Source: Bacillus sp. FJAT-27251
GTDB lineage: Bacteria > Bacillota > Bacilli > Bacillales > Cytobacillaceae
Assembly: GCF_001273925.1 (NCBI RefSeq)
Contig: NZ_LIGG01000001.1
Span: forward strand, 868,917 to 905,895
Reading direction: 5' to 3'
DNA: 36,979 bases
Shown: positions 8,446 to 17,142 of the stretch, in pieces
Layout: each line of letters opens with the position of its first letter
Position numbering within the stretch: position 1 is the stretch's first letter
Program-made: the position numbers and the translations under genes
The notes under the pieces: model-generated
The model's database searches: none
What the model saw: the letters and a program-made list of their open reading frames with translations, nothing else
Told to the model about the DNA's origin: nothing

Positions 8446-8530
8446 ATTTTAGAGGTTCCAACACAGAATGAAACGGCTTACATTGACACTTAGGGTGGAA
8501 AATATTGAACTGTGGGGTGGAAAGATTGAA
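8446..8530 (-). promoter_or_regulatory. Promoter and AraC-type operator of the thuA-like operon
   Basis: On the minus strand the -10 box TAAAAT (8446-8451) lies 17 bp from the -35 box GTTTCA (8469-8474). Directly upstream are half-sites GTCAATGTAAGCC (8475-8487) and TTCAATATTTTCC (8497-8509), 22 bp apart, and a third weaker one, TTCAATCTTTCC (8519-8530). The sequence is nearly identical to that upstream of the ABC importer at 16087-16150. Tandem half-sites about two helical turns apart abutting a weak -35 box are typical of AraC-family activators, so the YesN-like regulator encoded at 12602-14191 is the prime candidate. TGTAAGCCGTTTCA, overlapping the -35 box, also resembles a cre site with one central mismatch. 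Confidence 0.7.
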
Positions 8531-8541
8531 ATGGGCATCAA

Positions 8542-8868
8542 CTCTTACGGCAAAAACTCACGGCTTTACGACAAATCCAGTTCACTTACGACAAAGCTCC
8601 ACCTTCTTACGACAAAATCAGTTCACTCACGACAAAGTTCCACCTTCTTACGACAAAATTCAGTGCACTCACGACGGAACTCCACCTTCTTACGACAAAC
8701 TCAGTTCACTCACGACAAAACTCCACCTTCTTACGACAAATCCAGTTCACTCACGACAAAACTCCACCTTCTTACGATAAAACCAGTTCACTCACGACAA
8801 AGATCCACCTTCTTACGACAAAATCAGTTCACTTACGACAAAACTATCGACACTTACGACAAACTTAA
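8542..8868. repeat. Tandem array of 16 CTTACGACAAA units spaced 20-21 bp
   Basis: The core YTYACGACAAA recurs with first core bases at 8545, 8566, 8586, 8607, 8627, 8648, 8669, 8690, 8710, 8731, 8751, 8772, 8792, 8813, 8833 and 8854. Spacing is 20 or 21 bp throughout. Two spacer types alternate in most of the array (AATCAGTTCA-like and CTCCACCTT-like), giving a 41-bp higher-order period. A long frame stays open through it only because the repeat lacks stops in that frame; the peptide is a repetitive artefact. The array fills the gap between the divergent thuA-like operon and the RND gene. Confidence 0.9.
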
Positions 8869-8961
8869 TCCCTTCTTTTTTTCTGGTTCTTTTTACCCAA
8901 ATAGATTCATATCTTATCCTGTCTTACATAGCGGCTTTTGCCAGGAGAGGAGAAAGAAGGA

Positions 8962-11900
8962 ATGTCTTGGTTTACAAAATGGTCTTTTAAAAACAAGAGT
9001 GCGGTCGCGATATTGTCCATCCTGATTATGGGGCTTGGACTGATCAGCTATTCCACCATGCCGATGGAGTTCCTCCCCGCGGCCGACCAGCCCCAGGTGA
9101 CCGTCGTGGTCATGGGGGAAGGAAATGATGCGGAGACGATGCGCGAAGGCGTCACGGAACCCATCGAAAATGCGCTATCGGGAGTAGCTGGAAAGAAAAA
9201 CGTCTTTTCCACTACTGGGGATGGATATTCGAAAACCGATATCTTCTTCGAATCGAAAACACCGATGAAAGAAGCGAAATCGGATGTGCAGGAAGCCATC
9301 GCTTCCCTCACGCTTCCGGCAAACGTGAGCAAACCCCAGATCGTCCAGCTGAACACAAGCATGATTCCGATCTCCCAGATTACGGTCACCTTCGGCGGAG
9401 GGGTCACGCATGAGAACATCGAATTTGCCGAGAAGGAAATCCTTCCTTCTTTTAAAAGCATCAAGGGAGTGGGCAGCGTCCAGGTTATGGGAACCTCCTC
9501 TTCTTCCGTTTCCCTTGAGCTGAAGGAAAAGGAGATGGCTGAAAGCGGGATCCCGCTTCAGCAGATCCTCGGAGTCCTTCAGGGATACGACACTTCTGCA
9601 GCGGTAGCTGGAAAAACGCTTGACGGAGAAGCCGCCAACATCAAGGTTGTCGGGAACATAGAAAGCCTTGAAGAGCTAGAGAAGCTCCCGGTAGCTCCGG
9701 GCGTCCTCTTAAAAGATATCGCGAGTGTGAAGGAATCCTCTTCAAGTAACGCGCTGAACCATATCAACGGCGAAGAAGGCCTGTTTATGATTGTCACGAA
9801 GGACACCACATCGAATGCGGTGAGTGTGACCAAGGATGTGGCCGCTGCCGCCGAGGAGCTGAACAAAAAGTTCACGCAGCAGGAAACGACCGTCGTGCTC
9901 GATACAGGGGAAATGATTGAGAATTCGGTTCACACGATGATGAAGGAAGTGCTGCTTGGGGCTTTGTTCGCCACCATCGTCATCATGGTGTTCCTCCGGA
10001 ATATCCGTTCAACAGTGATTACCATTGTCTCAATCCCGCTGTCGCTTTGCTTCACGCTGTTTCTATTGTCGCGGTCCGGCATCACCCTGAACATCCTTAC
10101 CCTGGGTGGGGTGGCGGTGGCGGTCGGGCGCCTTGTCGACGACAGCATCGTGGTCATCGAAAACATTTTTCGGAAAAGGCAAACTGAGCCTTTCTCGGTC
10201 TCGATGATCATGGAGGCTACCAAGGAAGTGGGCAGCGCCATCACCTCCTCGACCTTGACGACGGTGGCCGTTTTCCTTCCGATCGGTCTTGTGAGCGGGT
10301 CGCTTCAGGAGTTCGTCCTGCCTTTCGCCTTGACGGTTACCTACTCGCTCCTGGCTTCCCTGATCGTGGCCCTCACCGTGGTTCCCGTCATGAGCGCCGG
10401 GTTGCTGAAAAACGCGAAATTGCCTGAACACAGGCCGCCTGCCGCTTTTACGAATTTCGTCGCCTGGTCGCTGGACCACAAGAAAACGGTCCTGCTTGTA
10501 TCGGGATTCCTCTTTGTTGGGTCGATCGGCACCTATTTTGCGATGCCAAAAGGAGCCGTGGACTCATCGGGGGCGGATTTCGTGGTCGCGACCCTTGCCT
10601 AGCCGAACACCACTCCGGTGGAGGAAGTAAGGGAAAATTCCCTTGAACTGGAGAAGTTCATCCTGGGCAGGGAAGAAGTGCTCTACAACATCACCCAGAT
10701 GGGGAATTCAGCGGAAGCCGCCCAGTTCGGTCAGGTAGGCTCCCCAACACAAACGACATTTTCAATCATCCTGAAGGAAAAGGGCGAAACGGATTCACTC
10801 CTTTCGGCGATCGAGGAACAGAAAGATGTTTATCCCGGTGCGGAACTTACCGTGGCGGCGGCCAGCATGATGGGCGGTTCCTCCTCCGAAATCACAGTCG
10901 ACGTCCTCGGGGATTCCATTGAAGAAATCGAATTGGCAGCCAATAAAATCAAAAAGGCGCTGTCTGGCATCGAAGGGGTGGAATCGGTCTCCACCAACCT
11001 CGAAGAAAAGAAAATGGTCTATTCGTACGAAGTCCGCCCTGAGGAAGCGAACGCCCAGCAAGTGGCCCAGCAGCTCTCTCTCATGCTGAACCGGGTTCCC
11101 ATTGGAGCGATCGAGCTTCAGGGGGAGAAAACGCCGGTTTTTGTGGAACCTCTCCTGGATCCGAAGCAGCCTGACGACCTGAAAGACATCACCATCCTTG
11201 CGCACCAGGGGCCAAAGCTCATTTCCGAGGCGGCCAAACTTCAGGGAAAGGAAGAACCAACAAGTCTTTACCATAAGGACGGGGTTCTGTATGCAAGGGT
11301 GAGCGGGGTTGTCGAGTCCGGGAAGATTTCCGACATCGCCGCTGAAATGAACACCCTCCTGTTCGCCAGGGAGGATAAAGGCGGACTGGAGCTTCCAAAA
11401 GGCGTGGAAGTGGCCGTCGGAGGGGCGAGCGTCCAGCAGAGCGACGATTTCACCGACCTGTTCATTACCATGGCCGCTTCCGTCGGCATCGTGTTTTTGA
11501 TCATGGTGATCACCTTCAAGACGATCCGTGCGCCGATTGCCATCCTGTTCTCGCTTCCTCTCGCAGCGATCGGGGCGATTCTCGGCCTGCTCGTGAGCAG
11601 GATAGCTGTCGACATCACCGCACTCCTTGGGGCGCTCATGCTGATCGGGATCGTCGTCACCAATGCCATCGTGCTTCTTGACCGGGTCAAGCAGAACGAA
11701 AGGAAAATGAGCATCCGCGAATCGATCGTGGAAGCGGCCGCAGTACGGATGAGGCCGATTCTGATGACCGCGGTGGCGACCATTTGCGCCATGCTGCCGC
11801 TCCTCTTCAAAAAGGCCGAATCCGGCGTGCTCGTCTCCCAGAGCCTGGCCGTTGTCGTCATTGGAGGCCTCGCCGTGGCGACGCTGCTCACCCTTGTGGT

Positions 11901-11994
11901 GATCCCTGTCGTCTACGAACTGCTTCATTACAAGAAATCAAGGAAGGAGCGCCAGCTGAAGGCAGAGGAAGCCGACGTAAAACAGGAATCATAA
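8962..11994 (+). pseudogene. RND-family efflux transporter (SwrC/AcrB-like) interrupted by an in-frame amber codon
   Basis: The frame codes for about 1010 residues, full length for a Gram-positive RND pump. It starts MSWFTKWSFKNKSAVAILS at an ATG behind AGGAGAAAGAAGGA. The first half holds transmembrane helix 1, a porter domain and the helix 4 motif GRLVDDSIVVIENIF with its paired Asp residues. The second half holds the second porter domain and helices 7-12. A TAG at 10600-10602 interrupts it after VVATLA, and the same frame resumes with PNTTPVEEV. Homologues usually have an aromatic residue before PN/PS here, so a Tyr codon probably became TAG by one base change. No frameshift is needed, and no ribosome binding site for a restart is visible. 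It is either a recent nonsense mutation or a sequence error. Confidence 0.85.
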
Positions 11995-12026
11995 GAAGGC
12001 GGCGGGGTTTCCCGTACCTGTAACAA

Positions 12027-12068
12027 TAAAAAGCAAAGCCATTCGCTCAGGATAGGCTTTGCTTTTTT
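12027..12068 (+). terminator. Intrinsic terminator after the RND gene
   Basis: A 12-bp stem (AAAAGCAAAGCC / GGCTTTGCTTTT) with a 14-base loop is followed by further T residues, about 35 bp after the RND stop codon. Confidence 0.85.
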
Positions 12069-12098
12069 ATTGGTAGGTCAAGTGGTTGAATATATAGA

Positions 12099-12430
12099 CG
12101 GAGAGATTCCGCCTAATTCATAAGTGGGATTGAAAATAGTATTTAATAAACGGAGAAACTCCGCCTAATTCATGAGTGGGATTGAAAACGGCATTTAATA
12201 AAAGGAGAAATTCCGCTTATTTCATAAGTGGGATTGAAATTAGCATTTAATAGACGGACGTATTCCGCCTAATTCATAAGTGGGATTGAAAATAGCATTT
12301 AATAAACAGAGAGATTCCGCCTAATTCATAAGTAGGAATGAAAACAGCATTTAATAAAAGGAGAAATTCCGCCTATTTCATAAATAGGCTTGAAAATGGC
12401 TCTAATAGACGGAGAGATTCCGCTTATTGA
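12099..12430. repeat. 52-bp tandem repeat array, about seven units
   Basis: Units begin at 12099, 12151, 12203, 12255, 12307, 12359 and 12410, exactly 52 bp apart except the last (51). Each unit carries a small hairpin (CGGAGAGATTCCGC or CGGAGAAATTCCGC), then CTAATTCATAAGTGGGAT, then TGAAAATAGCATTTAATA. Units differ by a few substitutions, some of which keep the CGGA/TCCG pairing. The array lies between the convergent RND and yesN-like genes and contains no gene. Confidence 0.9.
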
Positions 12431-12467
12431 ATGGAAAAACACCAAAAATGGGTGGTTTTGCTTTGCA

Positions 12468-12539
12468 TAAACGGAAAACCTCCCCTTATTTTGCGGGAAA
12501 TATGGCTATTTCCCGGATTAGGCGGAATTCTTCCGTTTA
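12468..12539 (-). other. Large nested hairpin downstream of the yesN-like gene
   Basis: An outer perfect 9-bp stem (TAAACGGAA 12468-12476 / TTCCGTTTA 12531-12539) encloses an inner perfect 9-bp stem (CGGGAAATA 12494-12502 / TATTTCCCG 12507-12515) with a 4-base loop. It lies about 60 bp after the yesN-like stop codon. It lacks a proper T run on either strand, so it could be a degenerate relative of the adjacent 52-bp repeat, an mRNA 3'-end structure or a weak terminator. Confidence 0.6.
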
Positions 12540-12601
12540 TTTTCCCCCCCCAAGCGTTTACCCCCATCAAATTGCACGTCGCAACCGAACTGCTTACCCC
12601 A

Positions 12602-14191
12602 TCACACCCCTTGCCTCTTCCCCTGCCGATACTCATTCGGCGTGATGCCTTCCACTTTTTTAAATACTTTCCTGAAATACTTATCATCCTGGTAGCCAAC
12701 CATGTTGGCAATCTCAAACACCTTCAGCTGGCTGTTTTTCAACAGCGATTTTGCCTTTTTGATGCGGTATTTCACGATATAATCGGAGATGTTTTCGCCG
12801 AATTCCTGTTTGAACTTGCGCGAGATGTATTCCCGGCTGATGTAAAATTGGTCGGCGATTTCCTGGAGCTTCACATCCCGGTCAAAATTATTCTGCAAAT
12901 AGGTTTCAATCTCGTAGATGATGTTCTTCTTTTCTAGCTTGCTTTCGCGCCTGATGGACTCCAGGAAAATCGAAATCTCGCGCTTTTTCCGATCCACATA
13001 TTGCTCCAGATGAAAATGGCCATCCCGGTCAAAAAAGGGCTCAATCTGTTTCTCTGCCTCATCGGGGACAGCAAAAGCAAGGTTGTAGCGCTTCAGCCAC
13101 TGTGCACTGATGACCTGATACTCTTTTTCCAGATGCAGCAGCTGCCTGAGCGAGAGGAAATTCCCTTTCGTCATTTCCTGTTCCACTTCTTCGATCAGTT
13201 CAGCAAAGGCGCTTTCCTCCCCAGCCTGGACGGCGAGCTCGATTCCCGGCGCATAGGCCATCAGCGACGGCAAAGCTTGCTCGCTTTCATCACGCCTTGT
13301 GTAAACCCGCACTTCTTTTGCATCCAACAGGTTTTGGCTGAGCAGCACCTCGTTTGCCTCGGCATACGAATCCATCAGGGAGGAAATCTCGCTGACAGGT
13401 GGGCCGGCCGCAATCGGACAGCTGAATTTCACCGCTTGCTTCAGGGACCGGTAAATCCGGCGCAGCAATTCTTCCATCTGGTCAAATTGGTCCCAGAGGA
13501 TGATGGCCGCCTGGCCTTTTTGTGCCAGATAGCGAAAGGCGATGCCGCTGTCCTCCGCCGACAGAACTTCATTGATCACATTCAGCACCGTAAAATACGC
13601 CAGGTCGCGGTCATGGCCGAAGTTCTTGATCATTTTCCCGCTCAGCTTCACGACCGCGGTCACATATTTTCCTGAAGACTGAAAACCGAGCTCCTCGTAC
13701 TGCTCTTTTTTCACATCGGAGGAGGTGAAGAGCTTGGTGAGCATCCGGTCGCGGTAGACGGGCTTCATTTCATTCAGGAGCTGGGTGCTGCTTTTTTCCT
13801 TGCTGCGCCCGGCTTCTTCCTTTTTCCATTCTTCCACGGCATTTGCAAGCGTTTGGTTGAGAATCTCGGGATCAACTGGCTTCAGGAGGTAATCATGGCT
13901 GCCAAAGTGGATCGCTTTTCTCATATAATGATAGTCGTCATAGCCGGTGACCACGATCGTCTTGCTGTCGGGCATGTGCTCCTTAATCCACTCCAGCAGC
14001 CCGATGCCATCCTTCCTCGGCATTTTCATATCGGTAAAAATGATCTCCGGCCTATGCTCCTGGATGAGCTCAATCGCCTCCTCGCCGTTTTTCGCTTCAT
14101 AAATTTCAGCAATCCCCTGTACATCCCATTCTGCGAGCAGCCTGATGGCCTCCCTGACATGCTGTTCATCATCCACGATCAATGCTTTCAT
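12602..14191 (-). CDS. YesN-like response regulator with AraC-type DNA-binding domain
   Basis: A 529-residue two-component regulator. The N-terminal receiver domain has the acidic pair Asp7-Asp8, phospho-acceptor Asp54 (IIFTDMKMPRKDG), Thr in VVTGYDDY and Lys in YLLKPVD. A long middle region follows. The last ~100 residues form an AraC/XylS double helix-turn-helix (YISREYISRKFKQEFGEN, then VFEIANMVGYQDDKYFRKVF and GITPNEYR). Start: the ATG at 14189-14191 overlaps the kinase stop codon (ATGA) with AAGGAGG 10 bases upstream; a GTG nine bases earlier is too close to that site. It is co-transcribed with the kinase and probably activates the two sugar promoters described here. Confidence 0.92.
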   Translation of the reverse strand: MKALIVDDEQHVREAIRLLAEWDVQGIAEIYEAKNGEEAIELIQEHRPEIIFTDMKMPRKDGIGLLEWIKEHMPDSKTIVVTGYDDYHYMRKAIHFGSHDYLLKPVDPEILNQTLANAVEEWKKEEAGRSKEKSSTQLLNEMKPVYRDRMLTKLFTSSDVKKEQYEELGFQSSGKYVTAVVKLSGKMIKNFGHDRDLAYFTVLNVINEVLSAEDSGIAFRYLAQKGQAAIILWDQFDQMEELLRRIYRSLKQAVKFSCPIAAGPPVSEISSLMDSYAEANEVLLSQNLLDAKEVRVYTRRDESEQALPSLMAYAPGIELAVQAGEESAFAELIEEVEQEMTKGNFLSLRQLLHLEKEYQVISAQWLKRYNLAFAVPDEAEKQIEPFFDRDGHFHLEQYVDRKKREISIFLESIRRESKLEKKNIIYEIETYLQNNFDRDVKLQEIADQFYISREYISRKFKQEFGENISDYIVKYRIKKAKSLLKNSQLKVFEIANMVGYQDDKYFRKVFKKVEGITPNEYRQGKRQGV

Positions 14192-16002
14192 GAACTCCAC
14201 ACCTCCTTCGAAATTTGTGCCGGAATGAGGATCGTCACGGAAAAACCGCCGTGCTCCCCTCTTTCAATCTTCATTTCTGCCTGATTTTGATAGTAGATCT
14301 GCAGGCGTTCATAGATGTTCCGGAGGCCGATGCTTTCCCCCTCGGGACCAGCTTTAGAAACCTGTGCCAGCCCCTCCTGCAGCTTTTCGGCATCGTCCGC
14401 GGTAATTCCTTCACCATTATCGACAATGGTAATTTTGACGCGATCCTTCCCCAGCAAGGCGGCGCGAATCTCCACCCAGGAAATCTCGTCACTCTGGTCA
14501 AAGCCATGCTTAAAACTATTTTCAACGATCGGCTGCAAAATCATCTTCGGCACTTCGATATGCTCCACTTCATGCTGGATGTCGAACCTGTACTCAAACC
14601 GGTCGCCAAAGCGCTGTTTCTGCAGGTCAAGATACGATTTTACATGCTCGATTTCCTGTTTGAAAGGAACGATATCGACATTGACATTCATGCTGTACCT
14701 CATCATCTTCGCCAGCGATGTCAGAAGCGAGTACACGGGAACCGCTTTATGCTTCAAAGCGAGCGTGCCGATCGACTGCAGCGCATTATAAAGGAAATGC
14801 GGGTTCACCTGTGACTGCAGCACCCGCAGCTGGCTTGACTTGTTCTCGATTTCCAGCTTGTATTCCCGCTCTATCAGGTCATTGATGGTGGCGATCATCT
14901 TTTTAAAATGATTGCCAAGCATGCCGAATTCATCATTCCCGAGTGAATCAAAGTCGGCCTTGAATTCCCCCTTCTCCACTCTTTTCATATTGGCAATGAG
15001 AACCTTAATCGGCTGTGTGAAACGGATGGAGATGAACATCGTCGCCAGCACAACGATCACGAGTGAGAGAAGGCCGATCAAAATATTCATGAAGGCCGTT
15101 TCCCTGGCACCCTGGTATAGAAGGTCATACGGAATTCTCTTGGCGATGCGCCAGTCTCCCGAGGGGCCGGCAAAGCTGTCATGGACGATGACACCATCAA
15201 AATCCCCAGCTTTCCATTCAAGGCTGCCGCCCGCCTGATCCAGCTCTCGGTACCACTCATCGCTGTTGGTTTGTCCGATCCGCTCTTCCTCGGAAGAATA
15301 GACAATCACGCCTTCCTGGTTCATCACGTAAAAATCCTCGGTATCTTTTACATACAGCTGGTCGGCAATCGATTGGATCCTTGACAGATTCACGTCAAAA
15401 GACAAAAACGCCAGCGGGTCATCGAGCGGCACATCCCTGATCAGGCTGTGGAAAGAGATCACATTTGCCTTCTGTGATTCCGGAATCAAGGAAAGATTGT
15501 TATAACTGTAGATTTCATGCGGAGGCTCAATCAGCGTGTTCTGGCCCGGAGGCAGCTGGCTCAGCTTCGCGTAATAAGGGTGGTCGTCCACATTTTCATA
15601 GTGGCCGCGGCCGCTCAGGGCTGAATGATAGTTTGTGTAGGAATCCTTGCCTTCATGGATATACAGATGCATCTGCTCAATTTCCGGACGGGTGCTGTAT
15701 AAATAAGCCATAATCCGGTAGATTTCTTCCTGGTTCGCAATCAGATTTTCCGAAACGCCATCCCGCAGCACATTCATCAGCGGTGTGTACCTGTAAAGCG
15801 TCGTCGTCAAATAGGAAAAATCCTGAAGATAGGTGGCGATATCCTCCTTGCCGGCCGCGATCACTTCCTGGTTCCTGGAGACAAAGCTCTCGTTCAGGGC
15901 GGAGGTTGTGTACCAGTACGTGACGGCAATCGCAAAGCTGGACGGCAGGACCGTAACAGCCAGCAGGAAGATGATAAGTTTTTTTCTGATGCTCCATCCC
16001 AT
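14188..16002 (-). CDS. YesM-like sensor histidine kinase
   Basis: A 604-residue membrane kinase. One transmembrane helix at residues about 8-30 (LIIFLLAVTVLPSSFAIAV) and a second near 310-330 bracket an extracellular sensor domain of about 280 residues. A HAMP linker follows, then the His_kinase domain with QVNPHFLYNALQSIG (phospho-accepting His near residue 400) and a HATPase domain with PIVENSFKHGF, VDNGEGI and SIGLRNIYERL. I place the start at the ATG at 16000-16002 behind GGAGGG; a 46-residue upstream extension would run back through the kinase's own promoter. Kinases of this class usually sense sugars or binding-protein complexes. It lies divergent from the ABC importer, which supports a sugar-sensing role. 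Confidence 0.92.
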   Translation of the reverse strand: MGWSIRKKLIIFLLAVTVLPSSFAIAVTYWYTTSALNESFVSRNQEVIAAGKEDIATYLQDFSYLTTTLYRYTPLMNVLRDGVSENLIANQEEIYRIMAYLYSTRPEIEQMHLYIHEGKDSYTNYHSALSGRGHYENVDDHPYYAKLSQLPPGQNTLIEPPHEIYSYNNLSLIPESQKANVISFHSLIRDVPLDDPLAFLSFDVNLSRIQSIADQLYVKDTEDFYVMNQEGVIVYSSEEERIGQTNSDEWYRELDQAGGSLEWKAGDFDGVIVHDSFAGPSGDWRIAKRIPYDLLYQGARETAFMNILIGLLSLVIVVLATMFISIRFTQPIKVLIANMKRVEKGEFKADFDSLGNDEFGMLGNHFKKMIATINDLIEREYKLEIENKSSQLRVLQSQVNPHFLYNALQSIGTLALKHKAVPVYSLLTSLAKMMRYSMNVNVDIVPFKQEIEHVKSYLDLQKQRFGDRFEYRFDIQHEVEHIEVPKMILQPIVENSFKHGFDQSDEISWVEIRAALLGKDRVKITIVDNGEGITADDAEKLQEGLAQVSKAGPEGESIGLRNIYERLQIYYQNQAEMKIERGEHGGFSVTILIPAQISKEVWSS

Positions 16003-16048
16003 GCGTTCGGACCCTCCCCCATGTGTCAAAATCGGAATAATTTTACTT

Positions 16049-16077
16049 ATTGTAGCGCTTTTATCCAGGGTGGTCAA
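16049..16077 (-). promoter_or_regulatory. Sigma-A promoter of the yesM/yesN-like operon
   Basis: On the minus strand TTGACC (16072-16077) and TACAAT (16049-16054) are separated by exactly 17 bp, about 45 bp before the kinase start codon. It lies back to back with the ABC importer operator, so an activator bound at 16087-16121 could influence both directions. Confidence 0.75.
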
Positions 16078-16086
16078 AATTGATAG

Positions 16087-16150
16087 TTCAATATTTTCCA
16101 CCTTTTTGGTCAATGTAAGCCGTTTCATAAATTTGCCCAATCTTTAAAAT
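16087..16150 (+). promoter_or_regulatory. Promoter and AraC-type operator of the ABC sugar importer
   Basis: Half-sites TTCAATATTTTCC (16087-16099) and GTCAATGTAAGCC (16109-16121) lie 22 bp apart. They abut the -35 box GTTTCA (16122-16127), followed after 17 bp by the -10 box TAAAAT (16145-16150). The layout and most bases are shared with the thuA-like promoter at 8446-8509. The weak -35 box touching the proximal half-site suggests activator-dependent transcription. Confidence 0.7.
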
Positions 16151-16173
16151 AAGGAGTATCGGAGGTGCAGATG

Positions 16174-17142
16174 ATGAGTAATCATACTAAACTGGAAAAT
16201 ACAAATTCAGCCTCGTTTCCTAATCAGACGAGTGCAAACGCATCCAAACCAACAACGTTCCTAAACAGCAAAAAGCTGAAAAAAGCCGGACTTTTCGCTT
16301 TGTTCGTCGGACCCGCCTTTCTGGCCTTTTCCGTCATTGTCCTGATTCCGTTCCTGACAGGTGTCTATTACGCCTTCACGGACTGGAACGGCGTTACCGG
16401 GAATGTCACCTGGGTAGGATTGGATAACTTCAAGTATCTGTTCACCGAGGACAAGCAGTTCCAGCAATCCTTCCTTTTAACGATAAAATATACGGTCGTC
16501 GCGATTGTGCTGACCAACATTGTCGGGTTCGGCCTGGCTTTGCTGGTGTCACAGATGCTGAAAACAAGAAACATCCTGCGGACGGTGTTCTTCCTGCCAA
16601 ACCTGATCGGCGGACTGCTGCTCGGTTTCATCTGGCAGTTCATTTTCATCAGAGGCTTCCAGAGCATCGGCGCCGCCACTGGCTGGTCGCTGTTCGAACT
16701 TCCATGGCTCGGAGATGAAAACACAGCGTTCTGGGGAATCGTCATTGTTTCCGTCTGGCAGGGAGCCGGCTACATCATGCTCATCTACTTGGCCGCGCTG
16801 CAGAATGTGCCACAGGATATTGTCGAAGCAGCCAAGATTGACGGCGCCAGCCGCTTTCAGGTATTGCGCCACATCACGATGCCAATGGTCGCGCCTGCTG
16901 TCACCATCTGCTTATTTTTAACGATTTCATCCTCATTCAAGATTTTCGATGTCAACCTGTCGCTGACAAACGGGGGACCGTTCAAGTCCACCGAAATGCT
17001 CGCGCTGAACATTTATACAGAAGCTTTCGTCAACAACCGCTACGGACTCGGTGAGGCAAAAGCATTGATCTTCTTCCTTGTTGTCGCCGCCATTACGGTC
17101 ATCCAGGTGAGCATCACGAAGAAAAGGGAGGTTGAATCCTGA
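16174..17142 (+). CDS. ABC sugar importer permease 1 (MalF/UgpA type)
   Basis: About 322 residues. A hydrophilic N terminus of roughly 30 residues precedes six membrane segments. The EAA motif that contacts the ATPase reads EAAKIDGASRFQVLRHITMP, followed by MVAPAV. It is typical of carbohydrate uptake transporter family 1 (CUT1). Start choice: GGAGG at 16161-16165 is 8 bases from the ATG at 16174 and 5 from the ATG at 16171; I prefer the former. The stop codon TGA overlaps the ATG of the next permease. No ATPase is encoded nearby. In Bacillus a shared ATPase such as MsmX often energises such importers. Confidence 0.92.
   Translation: MSNHTKLENTNSASFPNQTSANASKPTTFLNSKKLKKAGLFALFVGPAFLAFSVIVLIPFLTGVYYAFTDWNGVTGNVTWVGLDNFKYLFTEDKQFQQSFLLTIKYTVVAIVLTNIVGFGLALLVSQMLKTRNILRTVFFLPNLIGGLLLGFIWQFIFIRGFQSIGAATGWSLFELPWLGDENTAFWGIVIVSVWQGAGYIMLIYLAALQNVPQDIVEAAKIDGASRFQVLRHITMPMVAPAVTICLFLTISSSFKIFDVNLSLTNGGPFKSTEMLALNIYTEAFVNNRYGLGEAKALIFFLVVAAITVIQVSITKKREVES

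Noticed and set aside
8542-8868. CRISPR array
   Set aside because: Units are contiguous, with alternating similar spacers rather than unique ones, and no cas genes are near. The same holds for the arrays at 12099 and 23341.
8468-9025. A 185-codon plus-strand frame with repetitive peptide through the 8542 array
   Set aside because: It exists only because the 20-21 bp repeat lacks stops in that frame, has no ribosome binding site, and overlaps the thuA-like promoter and the RND start.
10795-11928. A 377-codon minus-strand frame opposite the RND gene
   Set aside because: Composition rich in Asp, His, Gly and Arg without recognisable motifs, typical of an antisense shadow of a GC-rich membrane protein gene.
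10618-11994. A separate second RND gene starting at 10618
   Set aside because: The GTG at 10618 has no ribosome binding site and lies in the same frame as the upstream part; together they make one full-length pump.
16003-16140. A 46-residue N-terminal extension of the YesM-like kinase
   Set aside because: It would read through the TTGACC-17-TACAAT promoter, and the good ribosome binding site lies at the later ATG.
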